Shown here: piece after piece, positions 45,161-54,259 of the stretch
Layout: each line of letters begins with the position of its first letter
Position numbering within the stretch: the first letter of the stretch is position 1
Source of the DNA: Ardenticatenaceae bacterium
Lineage (GTDB): Bacteria; Chloroflexota; Anaerolineae; Promineifilales; Promineifilaceae
Length of the DNA: 64,000 nucleotides
Direction of reading: 5' to 3'
NCBI GenBank assembly: GCA_020634415.1
Contig: JACKBT010000004.1
Span: forward strand, 62,001 to 126,000
The notes under the pieces: generated by a model
The model's input: the letters and a program-made list of their open reading frames with translations, nothing else
Databases searched by the model: none
Told to the model about the DNA's origin: nothing
Made by a program: the position numbers and the translations under genes

Positions 45161-46471
45161 ATGCACCTCACCACACGCGGCGTACTAGTTCTTTTGTTAG
45201 CGGCCCCGATTTTGGCGGCGGGGAGTTGGCTGGCGGCTTTGCAGTGGGTGGCGCTGGGTTATGGGCTGCTGGTGCTGCTGCTGTTTGGGCTGGATTGGCG
45301 GCGGGCGCAGTCGGTGGATCGGTTTCAGGTGACGCGCACGCATGACAATCGGCTGAGTTTGGGTGTGGATAATCCCATTCGTCTGTCTATTCGTAACCGG
45401 TTGCAGGTTCCGGCCAGGTTTTGGCTGCGGGATGAACCGCCGGATGCGTTCCAAATTGAGACGCGCTTGCTGCATGGGGAGATTGGGCCGCGCCAGACGT
45501 GGGAGGGGGTGTACCAGGTGCATCCGCTGCGGCGGGGGGATTATGCGTTTGGCGATACGCATTTGCGCTGGTTGGGGCCGTTGGGGCTGGTGGTGCGGCA
45601 GGGGCGGGTGGATACGGCCGTTTCCGTCAAAGTTTACCCCAATTTACTCGACGTGCGGCGGTATGATCTCCTCTTGCGGCGCAATCGCTTGCAGGAGTTG
45701 GGGCTGCGCAGTACGCGCCAATTTGGTGAGGGCAACGAGTTTGAGCGGCTGCGCGAATATACGCCTGATGATGAGTTTCGCCGCATCAATTGGAAGGCGA
45801 CGGCTCGCCGCCACCGCCCGGTGACGCAGGAGTATCAGACGGAGCGCAGTCAGAATGTGATGGCGGTGTTGGATATCGGCCGTTTGATGCAAAGCCCGGT
45901 GGCGAACATTGCCAAGCTGGATTATGTGGTGAACGCGGTGCTGCTGCTGGCCTATGTGGCCACGGGTAAGGGCGACAAAATCGGCATGATGAGCTTTGCC
46001 GATGATGTCTATCAATATGTGCGGCCACGCCAGGGGCGCGGGCAGTTTTACCGCATGTTGGAACTGCTGTATGCGGTGGAGGCGCAGCCAGTGGAGCCAG
46101 ATTACCAGCGAGCGCTGACGTACCTTTCGGTGAAGGAGCGCAAGCGGGCGTTGGTGGTGATTTTTACGGATTTGAGTGGCGGGGTGAGTATGGATGCGTT
46201 GGTGAGCCAGATTTCACTGCTGGCGCGGCGCAGTTTGCCGCTGGTGGTGACGATTAGTGACCCGGATATTGTGGCGGCGGCTAAGCAACGGCCGTCTGAT
46301 TCGCTAACGGTTTACCAGAAAACGGCCGCTGCTCAACTCCTCGACGAACGCCAGATCGCCCTGGATACCCTGCGCCATCGCGGTGTCCTCACCCTCGATG
46401 TGCCTGCCAATCAACTTTCTATTGCGGTTATTAATCGCTATTTGGAGTTGAAGGCCCGGACGCTGTTATAA
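45161..46471 (+). CDS. DUF58 domain membrane protein (copy 1)
   Basis: 436 residues: two N-terminal membrane helices (about 8-40), a beta-rich region, then the DUF58 core R-R-I-N-W-K-A-T-A-R-R near 210 and a von Willebrand A-like fold (V-M-A-V-L-D-I-G-R, F-T-D-L-S-G-G). It is the downstream partner of MoxR copy 1 and closes the operon that begins at 40888. Confidence 0.92.
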   Translation: MHLTTRGVLVLLLAAPILAAGSWLAALQWVALGYGLLVLLLFGLDWRRAQSVDRFQVTRTHDNRLSLGVDNPIRLSIRNRLQVPARFWLRDEPPDAFQIETRLLHGEIGPRQTWEGVYQVHPLRRGDYAFGDTHLRWLGPLGLVVRQGRVDTAVSVKVYPNLLDVRRYDLLLRRNRLQELGLRSTRQFGEGNEFERLREYTPDDEFRRINWKATARRHRPVTQEYQTERSQNVMAVLDIGRLMQSPVANIAKLDYVVNAVLLLAYVATGKGDKIGMMSFADDVYQYVRPRQGRGQFYRMLELLYAVEAQPVEPDYQRALTYLSVKERKRALVVIFTDLSGGVSMDALVSQISLLARRSLPLVVTISDPDIVAAAKQRPSDSLTVYQKTAAAQLLDERQIALDTLRHRGVLTLDVPANQLSIAVINRYLELKARTLL

Positions 46472-46576
46472 AGCAATAGTTGTGTGAATATGGTTGAATA
46501 AGGATAATTATGCCGAGAAGAGGTGATTTCTTCCTGGCTTTATGCCCATTACCTAATTGATTGTGAAAGAGGAGCG

Positions 46577-46819
46577 ATGGAACGCATGACATTTTTGCGT
46601 AGATTTTGGGAAGGCTGGAAACGAGTGGGGCAGGCGATTGGTGATTTTTTAGCCCGCGTGCTGTTGACCATTTTCTACTTTACGATTTTTTTACCGTTTG
46701 GCTTGGGAACACGCCTCGGCAGTGATCCTCTGGCGATGAAGTCTGGGGAAAAGATGCCTCAGTGGGTGGAGCGCAAAACAAAGGATTTAACGCTTGAGGA
46801 TGCGAGGAGACAGGCCTGA
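46577..46819 (+). CDS. Small membrane protein of a carbamoyltransferase cluster (SxtJ-like position)
   Basis: 80 residues with one strong membrane segment (about 22-45, V-L-L-T-I-F-Y-F-T-I-F-L-P) and a polar tail. A small membrane protein of this kind is commonly found with carbamoyltransferase and DUF5989 genes. GAGGAG lies just upstream of ATG 46577; ATG 46586 is an alternative with better spacing. Its stop overlaps the next start (TGATG). Confidence 0.7.
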   Translation: MERMTFLRRFWEGWKRVGQAIGDFLARVLLTIFYFTIFLPFGLGTRLGSDPLAMKSGEKMPQWVERKTKDLTLEDARRQA

Positions 46820-48633
46820 TGTACATTTTGGGTATTTCTTGTTATTACCATGATGCGGCAGCGGCCGTTTTGAAGGATGGGGTGTTGGTGGCGGCTTCGG
46901 AGGAGGAGCGTTTCTCGCGCATTAAACATGATTCTGATTTTCCGCAGCAGGCGATTGATTTTTGTTTGCAAGCGGCGGGGATCACGGCGCAAGAGCTGGA
47001 TTATGTGGTTTTTTATGAGAAGCCGCTGCTCAAGTTTGAGCGTATTTTGATGACGACTTTGCAGACCTTTCCCCAGTCTTACAAGGTGTTCCGGGAATCT
47101 ATGATTACCTGGTTTAATCAGAAGTTGTGGATTAAGGGGGAGATTCTGACGAAGTTGGATATTCCTGATGAGAAGCTGCTGTTTGTGGAGCATCATCTGA
47201 GCCATGCGGCGAGTGCGTTTTTTTGTTCTCCGTTTGAGGATGCGGCCGTTTTGACGATAGATGGTGTGGGTGAATGGACGACCTCGACGGTGGGGAAGGG
47301 AACGGCCGTTTGGCCCACATTACCCAACGGCGACCCACCAACTCAGACGAGCAACCACATCGAAATCTTCAACGAAACCCGATTCCCGCACTCTCTCGGA
47401 CTGCTTTACTCGGCCTTTACCGCCTTTTTAGGTTTCCAGGTGAATGAGGGTGAGTACAAGGTGATGGGCATGTCGCCATACGGCCGTCCCAACCGGGTGG
47501 ATGATGTCTATAAAACGGTTCGCGTAGCTGATGATGGCAGCTTTGAACTGAATATGGACTACTTCGCCTTTCATCGCTCCACGACGACCACGTACAGCCA
47601 GGAGTTTGTGAAGCTGTTTGGCGAACCACGTGTGCATGATTCGGAATTCTATACGCCCACAACCCACCCGAATCGAGATCATCCCCAGTGGAATGAAACT
47701 GTGGCCCAGCAAAATCAATATTATGCCGATATTGCGGCCAGCATTCAGGTGGTGACGGAAGAGGCCATTTTGAAGATGGTGCAGCACGCTTACCAGACGA
47801 CGGGTTCCAAGAACCTGTGTATTGCCGGGGGCGTGGGGCTGAATTCGGTGGCAAACGGCCGTATCATCCGCGAAAGTCCCTTCCAAAACGTCTACATCCA
47901 GCCGGCGGCGGGCGATGCTGGCGGCGCATTGGGCGCGGCCCTTTACGTCTACCATGTGCTGCTAGGCAAACCCCGCGAGTTTGTCATGGAACATGCCTAT
48001 TGGGGCAAAGCCTATGACCACGATGCCACCAAAGCCGCCATTGCCACCTATGGTTATCCCCACGAGTATGTCGAAGATACCGACAAACAGGCCAGCTTGA
48101 TGGTAGAAGACATGTTACAAAGCAAAGTCATTGCTTTGGCGCAGGGGCGGTTTGAATGGGGGCCGCGTGCTCTGGGCAATCGCTCCATCATGGCCGACCC
48201 ACGTCGGGCAGAGATGAAGGGTGTGGTCAACGAGCGCATCAAATTCCGCGAACCCTTCCGTCCCTTTGCCCCTGTAGTGCTGGAAGAAAAGGCGGCCGAT
48301 TTCTGGGAAGATTTAGGCGATGCAGCGGGTACATACCCTTACCGCTACATGCTGGCCGTTTGCCGCACCCGTCCCGGCCAGGAAGACAAAATCCAGGCCG
48401 TTAGCCACATGGGCAGCGGCCGCATTCAGACGGTGCGCCGCCAGTGGAACCCGCTTTACTATCGCGCCATCGAGCTGTTTGGTGAGGCGACGGGTGTGCC
48501 GGTGGTGCTGAACACCAGCTTCAACCTGCGTGGTGAACCTATTGTCACTACCCCGGCCAATGCCCTGAATACTTTCACCAAAAGTGATATGGATACGTTG
48601 TACTTAAATAATTTTGTGGTACGGAAGAAATAA
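46819..48633 (+). CDS. Carbamoyltransferase of the NodU/CmcH family
   Basis: 604 residues. N-terminal ASKHA-like half: S-C-Y-Y-H-D-A-A-A-A, H-H-L-S-H-A-A-S-A-F and D-G-V-G-E-W; G-G-V-G-L-N-S near 340. C-terminal YrdC-like half: R-F-E-W-G-P-R-A-L-G-N-R-S and N-T-S-F-N-L-R-G-E-P. The family transfers a carbamoyl group to a hydroxyl of a sugar or natural product through carbamoyl-adenylate. The acceptor is not identifiable; the neighbouring heptose genes hint at a surface glycan. Confidence 0.93.
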   Translation: MYILGISCYYHDAAAAVLKDGVLVAASEEERFSRIKHDSDFPQQAIDFCLQAAGITAQELDYVVFYEKPLLKFERILMTTLQTFPQSYKVFRESMITWFNQKLWIKGEILTKLDIPDEKLLFVEHHLSHAASAFFCSPFEDAAVLTIDGVGEWTTSTVGKGTAVWPTLPNGDPPTQTSNHIEIFNETRFPHSLGLLYSAFTAFLGFQVNEGEYKVMGMSPYGRPNRVDDVYKTVRVADDGSFELNMDYFAFHRSTTTTYSQEFVKLFGEPRVHDSEFYTPTTHPNRDHPQWNETVAQQNQYYADIAASIQVVTEEAILKMVQHAYQTTGSKNLCIAGGVGLNSVANGRIIRESPFQNVYIQPAAGDAGGALGAALYVYHVLLGKPREFVMEHAYWGKAYDHDATKAAIATYGYPHEYVEDTDKQASLMVEDMLQSKVIALAQGRFEWGPRALGNRSIMADPRRAEMKGVVNERIKFREPFRPFAPVVLEEKAADFWEDLGDAAGTYPYRYMLAVCRTRPGQEDKIQAVSHMGSGRIQTVRRQWNPLYYRAIELFGEATGVPVVLNTSFNLRGEPIVTTPANALNTFTKSDMDTLYLNNFVVRKK

Positions 48634-48660
48634 GTCTAAGAAGTTTGGAGGATAAAAATT

Positions 48661-48843
48661 ATGAAAGCCTTTTTGCGCAGCATGTCATCTAATTTTGGTG
48701 TGGTGGGGGAATTGCTTTCCTTTTTATGGGCGCGTAAACGATGGTGGTTAATTCCCATGGTTACGGTTTTGCTTGTGTTGGGCTTGCTGCTCATTTTCGC
48801 CTCGGCCTCGGGTATTGGGCCGTTTATTTACACCTTGTTCTAA
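48661..48843 (+). CDS. DUF5989 small membrane protein
   Basis: 60 residues: a basic amphipathic front (F-L-W-A-R-K-R-W-W), one membrane helix and the ending G-P-F-I-Y-T-L-F, which is the family hallmark. TTTGGAGG lies upstream at good spacing. It completes the triad of small membrane protein, carbamoyltransferase and DUF5989. The stop is 7 bp before a miniature mobile element. Confidence 0.88.
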   Translation: MKAFLRSMSSNFGVVGELLSFLWARKRWWLIPMVTVLLVLGLLLIFASASGIGPFIYTLF

Positions 48844-48850
48844 AAAATTG

Positions 48851-48944
48851 GTAACTGTTCACCCTCCCGGAGGTTTTCCCTCGAGAGAGCCTCCGTATAA
48901 GAAGCCTCCGGGAGGATTTTTCACTCGAGGGGCTGAATAATTAC
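48851..48944. mobile_element. 94-bp miniature inverted-repeat element, subfamily B, copy 1
   Basis: Begins GTAACTGTTCA and ends TGAATAATTAC, with two internal CTCCCGGAGG/CCTCCGGGAGG palindromes. It is bounded on both sides by the identical 8-mer AAAAATTG (48843-48850 and 48945-48952), a perfect target-site duplication. It carries no gene. It sits just upstream of gmhA. Confidence 0.9.
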
Positions 48945-48961
48945 AAAAATTGTTTGTATTT

Positions 48962-49546
48962 ATGAGTAAAGATCGGAGTGATTTTCCCCGCTTGCACTGT
49001 TATTTTGATGGTCTGCAAGCGGCGTGGGCGCGGTTGGATACGGCCGTTATCCAGCAACTCATCCAACTGCTGCACCAAGCGCGGCTGAACGGCCGTCAGG
49101 TATTCATCATGGGCAACGGTGGCAGTGCCATGACCGCCTCCCACTTTGCCTGCGATTTGGCGAAGAATACGGCCAACGGCCGTACTCCCCTCTTCCGCGT
49201 CAACAGCCTGTCCGACAGCGTGGCCCTCATGACCGCCTATGCCAACGACGAAAGCTACGAGCGCATCTTCGCTGGACAGTTAGCCTACCAGGTGCAGCCG
49301 GATGATGTGGTCATTGGCATTTCGGCCAGTGGCAACTCGGCCAACGTGCTGCGAGCCATTGAACTAGCCAACGAACGAGGCGCGGTGACGGTGGGGATGT
49401 CGGGTTTCGATGGCGGCATGTTGGCGCAAATCGCCCAGCTATCCATCCATGTGCCCACGCAAACCATTGGGCCAGCCGAGGATATTCATTTGATGATTAT
49501 CCATTTGATAATTGAGGTTTTGGGGGAGATGGCGGGGGAGGCGTAG
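48962..49546 (+). CDS. gmhA: Phosphoheptose isomerase (SIS domain)
   Basis: 194 residues from ATG 48962. SIS motifs: M-G-N-G-G-S-A-M-T-A-S-H-F (residues near 50), G-I-S-A-S-G-N-S-A-N-V and the C-terminal E-D-I-H-L-M-I-I-H. GmhA converts sedoheptulose 7-phosphate to D-glycero-D-manno-heptose 7-phosphate. A gmhB-like gene converges on it from the other side. The upstream sequence is a miniature element only 9 bp from the ATG including its target duplication, which may have changed its expression. Confidence 0.85.
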   Translation: MSKDRSDFPRLHCYFDGLQAAWARLDTAVIQQLIQLLHQARLNGRQVFIMGNGGSAMTASHFACDLAKNTANGRTPLFRVNSLSDSVALMTAYANDESYERIFAGQLAYQVQPDDVVIGISASGNSANVLRAIELANERGAVTVGMSGFDGGMLAQIAQLSIHVPTQTIGPAEDIHLMIIHLIIEVLGEMAGEA

Positions 49547-49594
49547 TGCTTAAAGTTCTTCCAAGAAACGAAGGCTAAATAACTTGAAGAATGA

Positions 49595-49658
49595 AGCTTG
49601 GAGATTAGAGATTGGGGATTAGCTCAGTCTCCAGTCTCCGATCTCTAATCTCCAAGCT
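49595..49658. terminator. Heptad hairpin (type F, copy 5) between convergent gmhA and gmhB
   Basis: The arm AGCTTGGAGATTAGAGAT pairs almost perfectly with 49638-49658 (one mismatch over 21 bp). Heptad units GGAGATT-AGAGATT-GGGGATT and AGTCTCC-AGTCTCC-GATCTCT-AATCTCC. The stop codon of gmhB (TAG) lies inside the right arm, so the repeat supplies the last codons. A bidirectional terminator role is likely from position; there is no T tract. Confidence 0.6.
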
Positions 49659-50223
49659 CTTCTAAGTTGGGTGTTGGCGTTTTGCCCAAGAGATACTGTA
49701 CGGCTGTGTACAGGTCGTCTTGCAGGTGCAGTGGAAGGTGTGCGGCTGCTGGCAGGGCGGCCTGTGCCCGCCCGCGCCCGGTGCGCAGCAAAATGGTTTC
49801 AGCTACGCCAGCCGCCTGCCCGGCTTCTAAATCCGTCAGGGCATCGCCAATCATCACCGAGCGGCTTAAATCGAGGTTGTGTTCTTGGGCGGCCTCGAGC
49901 AGCATTCCCGGACGGGGTTTGCGGCAGGGGCAGCCAGCATTTGGTTTGTGGGGGCAAAGGTAGGCGGCATCAATACGGCCGTTGGCCCCCGCCACCTCTT
50001 CTATCAACTGTGCATTAATCTGCTGCGCCACCTCCAACGAAAACAAGCCACGCCCTACACCCGACTGATTGGTAATGACAATAATTTTGTAAGGGCTATC
50101 TTTAAGTGCGGCCAATGCTTGCAGGGCTTGGGGATAAATCTCCATCTGCGCCCAAGAGCGCACATAATCAGGCCGGTTTTTGTTGATGACACCGTCGCGG
50201 TCGAGGAAGAGGGCTGGGTGCAT
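49645..50223 (-). CDS. gmhB: D-glycero-heptose 1,7-bisphosphate phosphatase (HAD superfamily)
   Basis: 192 residues. HAD motif I L-F-L-D-R-D-G-V-I-N, the K-I-I-V-I-T-N-Q-S-G-V-G-R-G motif II, the zinc loop C-P-H-K-P-N-A-G-C-P-C-R-K-P, and M-I-G-D-A-L-T-D motif IV. GmhB removes the C7 phosphate of heptose bisphosphate. With gmhA nearby this suggests synthesis of ADP- or GDP-heptose precursors for a glycan; the kinase/adenylyltransferase is not in the window. The last residues are encoded by a genomic repeat. Confidence 0.88.
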   Translation of the reverse strand: MHPALFLDRDGVINKNRPDYVRSWAQMEIYPQALQALAALKDSPYKIIVITNQSGVGRGLFSLEVAQQINAQLIEEVAGANGRIDAAYLCPHKPNAGCPCRKPRPGMLLEAAQEHNLDLSRSVMIGDALTDLEAGQAAGVAETILLRTGRGRAQAALPAAAHLPLHLQDDLYTAVQYLLGKTPTPNLEELGD

Positions 50224-50229
50224 GGGGTC

Positions 50230-50898
50230 TCAAAGGGGCATGACGCATTCGTGGCTGTCGTTGCGGGGGCTGTTGACAAGGGTGCTGACGGGATAGGCGG
50301 CCATTTTGTGGGGGGGAAACGGCCGTAATACATGCAGCCCTTGCTCCGGCTCATCACCAGGGTCCAGCCATAAGTCGTAATCCTCACGCTCCAAAATGAC
50401 CGGCATTCGGTTGTGAATTGGCTCCATTAACTCGTTGGGCGTTGTGGTCAATATGGTGCAAGATTCTAGCTCACCGCCATCGGGCGAGTGCCAGATTTCC
50501 CATAAGCCAGCCAAAGCAAACAAATCCTCATCAGTAGGGTGAATGTACATGGGCTGTTTGCCGCCATTTTGTTTTTGCCATTCATAAAAGCCAGTGGCGG
50601 GGATGAGACAGCGCCGCCGCTTGAAGGCGGCACGAAAGGAGGGTTTTTCGGCCACTGATTCGGAGCGGGCATTGATCAGGCGCGACCCCATCTTGGGGTC
50701 TTTGCTCCAGGAAGGGATGAGGCCCCACTGGAAATGGGTTAATTCACGTTCGTGGTGATGGTTGAGGCGAACGGCCGCTACCGGCTGTGTGGGGGCGATG
50801 TTGTAACGAGGAGCCAGTACCATGCCTTCAGGCATGGGCAGTTCAAACTGCTGGGCCACGGTTTCATTGTCTGTGGCTAAAGCAAAACGTCCACACAT
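50230..50898 (-). CDS. SOS response-associated peptidase, SRAP/YedK/HMCES family
   Basis: 222 residues. Cys2 directly after the initiator (M-C-G-R-F), Y-N-I-A-P-T-Q, N-A-R-S-E-S, F-Y-E-W and H-N-R-M-P with the catalytic His, all as in SRAP proteins. The family forms a covalent DNA-protein crosslink with abasic sites in single-stranded DNA, protecting them. The gene is wedged between DUF58 (1-bp gap) and gmhB (6-bp gap), so all four minus-strand genes are probably one transcript. Confidence 0.95.
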   Translation of the reverse strand: MCGRFALATDNETVAQQFELPMPEGMVLAPRYNIAPTQPVAAVRLNHHHERELTHFQWGLIPSWSKDPKMGSRLINARSESVAEKPSFRAAFKRRRCLIPATGFYEWQKQNGGKQPMYIHPTDEDLFALAGLWEIWHSPDGGELESCTILTTTPNELMEPIHNRMPVILEREDYDLWLDPGDEPEQGLHVLRPFPPHKMAAYPVSTLVNSPRNDSHECVMPL

Positions 50899-50899
50899 C

Positions 50900-52351
50900 T
50901 TAAAGTTTCTCCAGTTCCAGCCCCACTAAACCGGGGACAGGAATATTGCTGAGGGCAGCTTCGGTGGCTGAGGCGGTTTTGCGCCCTTTTTGGAAGGCGG
51001 GGGCGGTGGCCGGGATGTGGTAGGAGAGCAGGCTGCCCAAATCTGTGGGGGGCGGCGCATCGGCCAGGGAGATGAGGACGACGCGGCGGCCGGCCTCTTT
51101 GAGGCGTAACAGGGCGACCATGATTTCGTCGGTGACAACGGCCGTTACCAGCACAACCGTCGAAACCCAGGGCAGCGAAGGACTTTGCCGCAGCATCATC
51201 ACCTCAATGCCACTCGTGGCAAACTCCGTTACCGCCGCCAACGCCTCCAGCACATGGCCCAACTGCTCCGGCGACCGCCCCGGCTGCACCCGAATCGGCT
51301 GGTCCGAATTGGGCACAGAGCCATTGGCAAAAACACCCACGCCCCAGCCCTGCTGATAGCCATAATTGGCAATAGAAGCCGCCACACTCACCGCCCGCTC
51401 CAACAATTCAGGGTCAAAACCCATCCAATGTTTAGGGTAAGTGGCTACGTTCAGAAAGACAGCCAGCGTCATGCCCACCGAGGGATCATAAATCTTCGTC
51501 TGCAACTGCCCCCGCCGCGCCGTTGCCTTCCAATGCACATCGCGGAAGCGATCTTGCGGGCGATAATCCCGAATGCCCTGGGTGCGGATGGGGTCGGTGA
51601 AGAGGCTGCGCGTCACTTTGAGGTCGCCAAATGGCTCTTTGGCGGGCAATCCCAATTCCGTTAAGGGCCAAATCTGGGGGTACACCACCAGGGTATCAAT
51701 GGCATTATGCACGCGCTCCACCGTAAACAGGGTAAAAATATCCCCCGACTCGTAGGTGACGGGGCCGCACTTGTAATAGCCGCGCCGGGGGAAGACCAAC
51801 TGCACCTGGCGGCGGGTGCGTTCGCGGGCCTGCATGGAGTAGGAGTTGAACAGCACATATCGCCCCGACATTTCGCTGGCGATTTGGGAGATCACATCAT
51901 CGTTGGGCGAAATGGGCAGTTCGTCGCGGAACTGCAGCCAGGTGAGGGGCAAAATCTTGTCGTTGCCCACGACGACGGTCATTTCAATCGGCTCGCCGGG
52001 GAAGACGCGGGTGCGGTCGAATTCGCGGTCGTAGGTGACACCAATGAGGGCGATGTTTTTCCAGAAGGTGCTGACGGCGACGATGAGCAGCAGGATGCCG
52101 CCGAGGGCCAGCAAGGCCGCGTTGCGATCTGCCAGGAAGCCGATGATGAGGAAGAGAACGGCCAGGGGTATCCAGGCTTCGCTGAAGATGCTGTTTTCGC
52201 GCTCGCGCAGGACGAGGCCGCGTGCCTGGGCGATGTCGGCCATGTCTACTTGCCCGGTGAGCATGGCGCGGGCGATGTTTTCCCGCGCCTGTTGGCGGGG
52301 GCTTACCTGGCTTTCGCGTACTGCGAGATGAACGTCGAAGTCGTAAGACAT
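50900..52351 (-). CDS. DUF58 domain membrane protein (copy 2)
   Basis: 483 residues: a soluble N-terminus of about 55 residues, two membrane helices (about 60-100), a beta domain, then the DUF58 core (F-R-D-V-H-W-K-A-T-A-R-R near 270) and a vWA-like C-terminal part. It is longer than copy 1 at its front. It follows MoxR copy 2 by 32 bp, most of which is an octad palindrome. Confidence 0.92.
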   Translation of the reverse strand: MSYDFDVHLAVRESQVSPRQQARENIARAMLTGQVDMADIAQARGLVLRERENSIFSEAWIPLAVLFLIIGFLADRNAALLALGGILLLIVAVSTFWKNIALIGVTYDREFDRTRVFPGEPIEMTVVVGNDKILPLTWLQFRDELPISPNDDVISQIASEMSGRYVLFNSYSMQARERTRRQVQLVFPRRGYYKCGPVTYESGDIFTLFTVERVHNAIDTLVVYPQIWPLTELGLPAKEPFGDLKVTRSLFTDPIRTQGIRDYRPQDRFRDVHWKATARRGQLQTKIYDPSVGMTLAVFLNVATYPKHWMGFDPELLERAVSVAASIANYGYQQGWGVGVFANGSVPNSDQPIRVQPGRSPEQLGHVLEALAAVTEFATSGIEVMMLRQSPSLPWVSTVVLVTAVVTDEIMVALLRLKEAGRRVVLISLADAPPPTDLGSLLSYHIPATAPAFQKGRKTASATEAALSNIPVPGLVGLELEKL

Positions 52352-52363
52352 GGTGATAATTGC

Positions 52364-52387
52364 GTAATTACGTCATGACGTAATTAC
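52364..52387. repeat. 24-bp perfect palindrome of octads at MoxR-DUF58 junction (copy 2)
   Basis: GTAATTAC-GTCATGAC-GTAATTAC, perfectly self-complementary. The TAA stop of MoxR copy 2 lies inside it (52384-52386). Same position relative to MoxR and DUF58 as copy 1, although the two loci are in opposite orientation. Confidence 0.7.
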
Positions 52388-53325
52388 TGATTTCCCTCGA
52401 CTGGGACGGTTACAGTATTCACCACATCCCGGATGATGTCTTCGGGTTTGCGGCCGCGCAGGCGGGTTTGGGGGTTGACCATGAGGCGGTGGGTGAGGAC
52501 GTAGGGGGCCATTGTTTTTACATCGTCGGGGATGACGAAGGAACGGCCGTCTATGGCCGCCCGCGCCTGACAGGTACGGTACAGGGCCAGGGTGGCGCGG
52601 GGGCTGGCTCCCAGTTCAATATCCTCATGATGGCGGGTGGCGCGGCACACATCCACAATGTAATTGCGCACCGACTCCTCTACGCGCACTTCGCGCACCT
52701 CTTGCTGCATAGCCACAATCTGCTCTGGTTCCACAACTTTGGTCAGCGTGGCCAGGGGGTCGTTGCGCTCGAAGCGGAGCAGGATGTCGTTTTCCTGGGC
52801 GGCATTGGGATAGCCGATGGCTAGTTTCATGAGGAAACGATCTAGCTGGGCTTCGGGCAGGGGGAAGGTGCCTTCTAGTTCGACGGGGTTTTGGGTGGCG
52901 AGGACGAGGAAGGGGCGGGGCAGGGGGTGGGTGGCGATGTCTACGGTGACTTGCCGCTCTTGCATGGCTTCTAGCAGGGAGGATTGGGTGCGTGGGGTGG
53001 CGCGGTTGATTTCGTCGGCCAGCAGGATTTGGGCGAAGATGGGGCCGGGGCGAAATTCAAATTCTTGGACTTTTTGGTTGTAGTAGTAGATGCCGGTTAC
53101 GTCGGAGGGCAGCAGGTCGGGGGTGAATTGGACGCGGTGGAAGGTGCAGCCGAGGGAGGCGGCGATGGTTTTGGCCAGGGTGGTTTTGCCTGTGCCGGGT
53201 ACGTCTTCCAGCAGTAGATGTCCTTCACACAGCATGGCGATGAGGGCGATGTCTATGACTTCGTCTTTGCCGACGATGACTTTTTGGATGTTTTGGCGGA
53301 GGGTAACGGCCGTTTCTGCAATCAT
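52384..53325 (-). CDS. MoxR-family AAA+ ATPase (copy 2)
   Basis: 313 residues. Walker [24 protein letters not shown], Walker [11 protein letters not shown], sensor [12 protein letters not shown], and a typical C-terminal lid. It has the canonical G-T-G-K-T, whereas copy 1 has G-T-A-K-T, so they are distinct subfamilies and not a recent duplication. Confidence 0.95.
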   Translation of the reverse strand: MIAETAVTLRQNIQKVIVGKDEVIDIALIAMLCEGHLLLEDVPGTGKTTLAKTIAASLGCTFHRVQFTPDLLPSDVTGIYYYNQKVQEFEFRPGPIFAQILLADEINRATPRTQSSLLEAMQERQVTVDIATHPLPRPFLVLATQNPVELEGTFPLPEAQLDRFLMKLAIGYPNAAQENDILLRFERNDPLATLTKVVEPEQIVAMQQEVREVRVEESVRNYIVDVCRATRHHEDIELGASPRATLALYRTCQARAAIDGRSFVIPDDVKTMAPYVLTHRLMVNPQTRLRGRKPEDIIRDVVNTVTVPVEGNQ

Positions 53326-53341
53326 ATATCAACTATCTAAT

Positions 53342-53371
53342 TGCGTCATTACGGCATGACGTAATGACGCA
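53342..53371. repeat. Octad hairpin upstream of MoxR copy 2 (copy 3)
   Basis: Arms TGCGTCATTACG and CGTAATGACGCA (perfect, 12 bp) around GCATGA; octads GTCATTAC-GGCATGAC-GTAATGAC. It lies 17 bp upstream of the MoxR start, in a place suited to an operator or attenuator. Confidence 0.65.
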
Positions 53372-53418
53372 GCTTGGGTGAATATCTCTATGTTTTACGT
53401 AGGTCGCTTCAAAAACAA

Positions 53419-54213
53419 CTACTTTTTGCGGGCGGTGTCGCGGTGGGGGGCCAGGGCGGCGATGAGTTCCTCGTGCAGGAGGCCATTGTCGGCGATGAAG
53501 CCGCTGACCAATGTGCGGGGGCGATTGAAGACAAACTCGTCATTGTCTAAGTCTACGCAGCGGCCACCGGCTTCTTTTACCAGCAGTACCCCGCCGCAGA
53601 TGTCCCATTCATTTTTGGGGCCGCGACTCCAGGCCATGTCGGACAGGCCAGCGGCGACGCGGGCCAGTTTGTAGGCTGTGCCGCCCATGGTGCGGATGTC
53701 GAAGGTGGCCTCGAAGGGGTCAAATTCGCCGCGCTTGCGTTCGGAGCGGCTGGCATCTACGATGGAACCGGCTAATTGGCGGCGCTGGGTGACGCTGATG
53801 GGCTGGCCGTTGTGGAAGGCCCCGCCGCCTTTGACGGCGTAGAACATTTCGTCAACGGGTGGATTGTAGACGATGCCTAAGATGACTTCGCCGTCTTCGA
53901 CTAACCCGACGGAGATGGCGAATTCGGGCAGGCCCATGATGAATTCTTTGGTGCCATCGAGGGGGTCTACGACCCAGACGAGTTTGTTTTGGAGGCGGTC
54001 GGGGCTGTCTACGGTTTCTTCGCTGAGCCAGCCGGCCTGGGGCAGCCGTGCTCGCAACTGCTCTTTGAGGAGGCTGTCGGCGGCGAAGTCGGCATCGGTG
54101 ACGGGGTTGTCGGGTGATTTGTCGGTGACGTCGAAGGAGGATTGGTAATATTGCATGATGGCCGCGCCGGCGGCGCGGGTGATTTGTAGGGTGTCGTGTA
54201 GGAGTTCTTGCAT
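53419..54213 (-). CDS. Inositol-monophosphatase superfamily phosphatase, CysQ-like
   Basis: 264 residues from ATG 54213. Li-sensitive phosphatase motifs: W-L-S-E-E-T, W-V-V-D-P-L-D-G-T-K-E-F (metal site; the K-E-F form is typical of 3'(2'),5'-bisphosphate nucleotidases) and N-E-W-D-I-C-G-G. Likely removes the 3'-phosphate of PAP/PAPS-type nucleotides; inositol or histidinol phosphate remain possible. A TTG/ATG extension ten codons upstream is less conserved. The spacer upstream is a repeat cluster. Confidence 0.88.
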   Translation of the reverse strand: MQELLHDTLQITRAAGAAIMQYYQSSFDVTDKSPDNPVTDADFAADSLLKEQLRARLPQAGWLSEETVDSPDRLQNKLVWVVDPLDGTKEFIMGLPEFAISVGLVEDGEVILGIVYNPPVDEMFYAVKGGGAFHNGQPISVTQRRQLAGSIVDASRSERKRGEFDPFEATFDIRTMGGTAYKLARVAAGLSDMAWSRGPKNEWDICGGVLLVKEAGGRCVDLDNDEFVFNRPRTLVSGFIADNGLLHEELIAALAPHRDTARKK

Positions 54214-54259
54214 GGTTGTTCCAGTTATACTGTTTAAGGCCATAAACTGACATTTCCTT

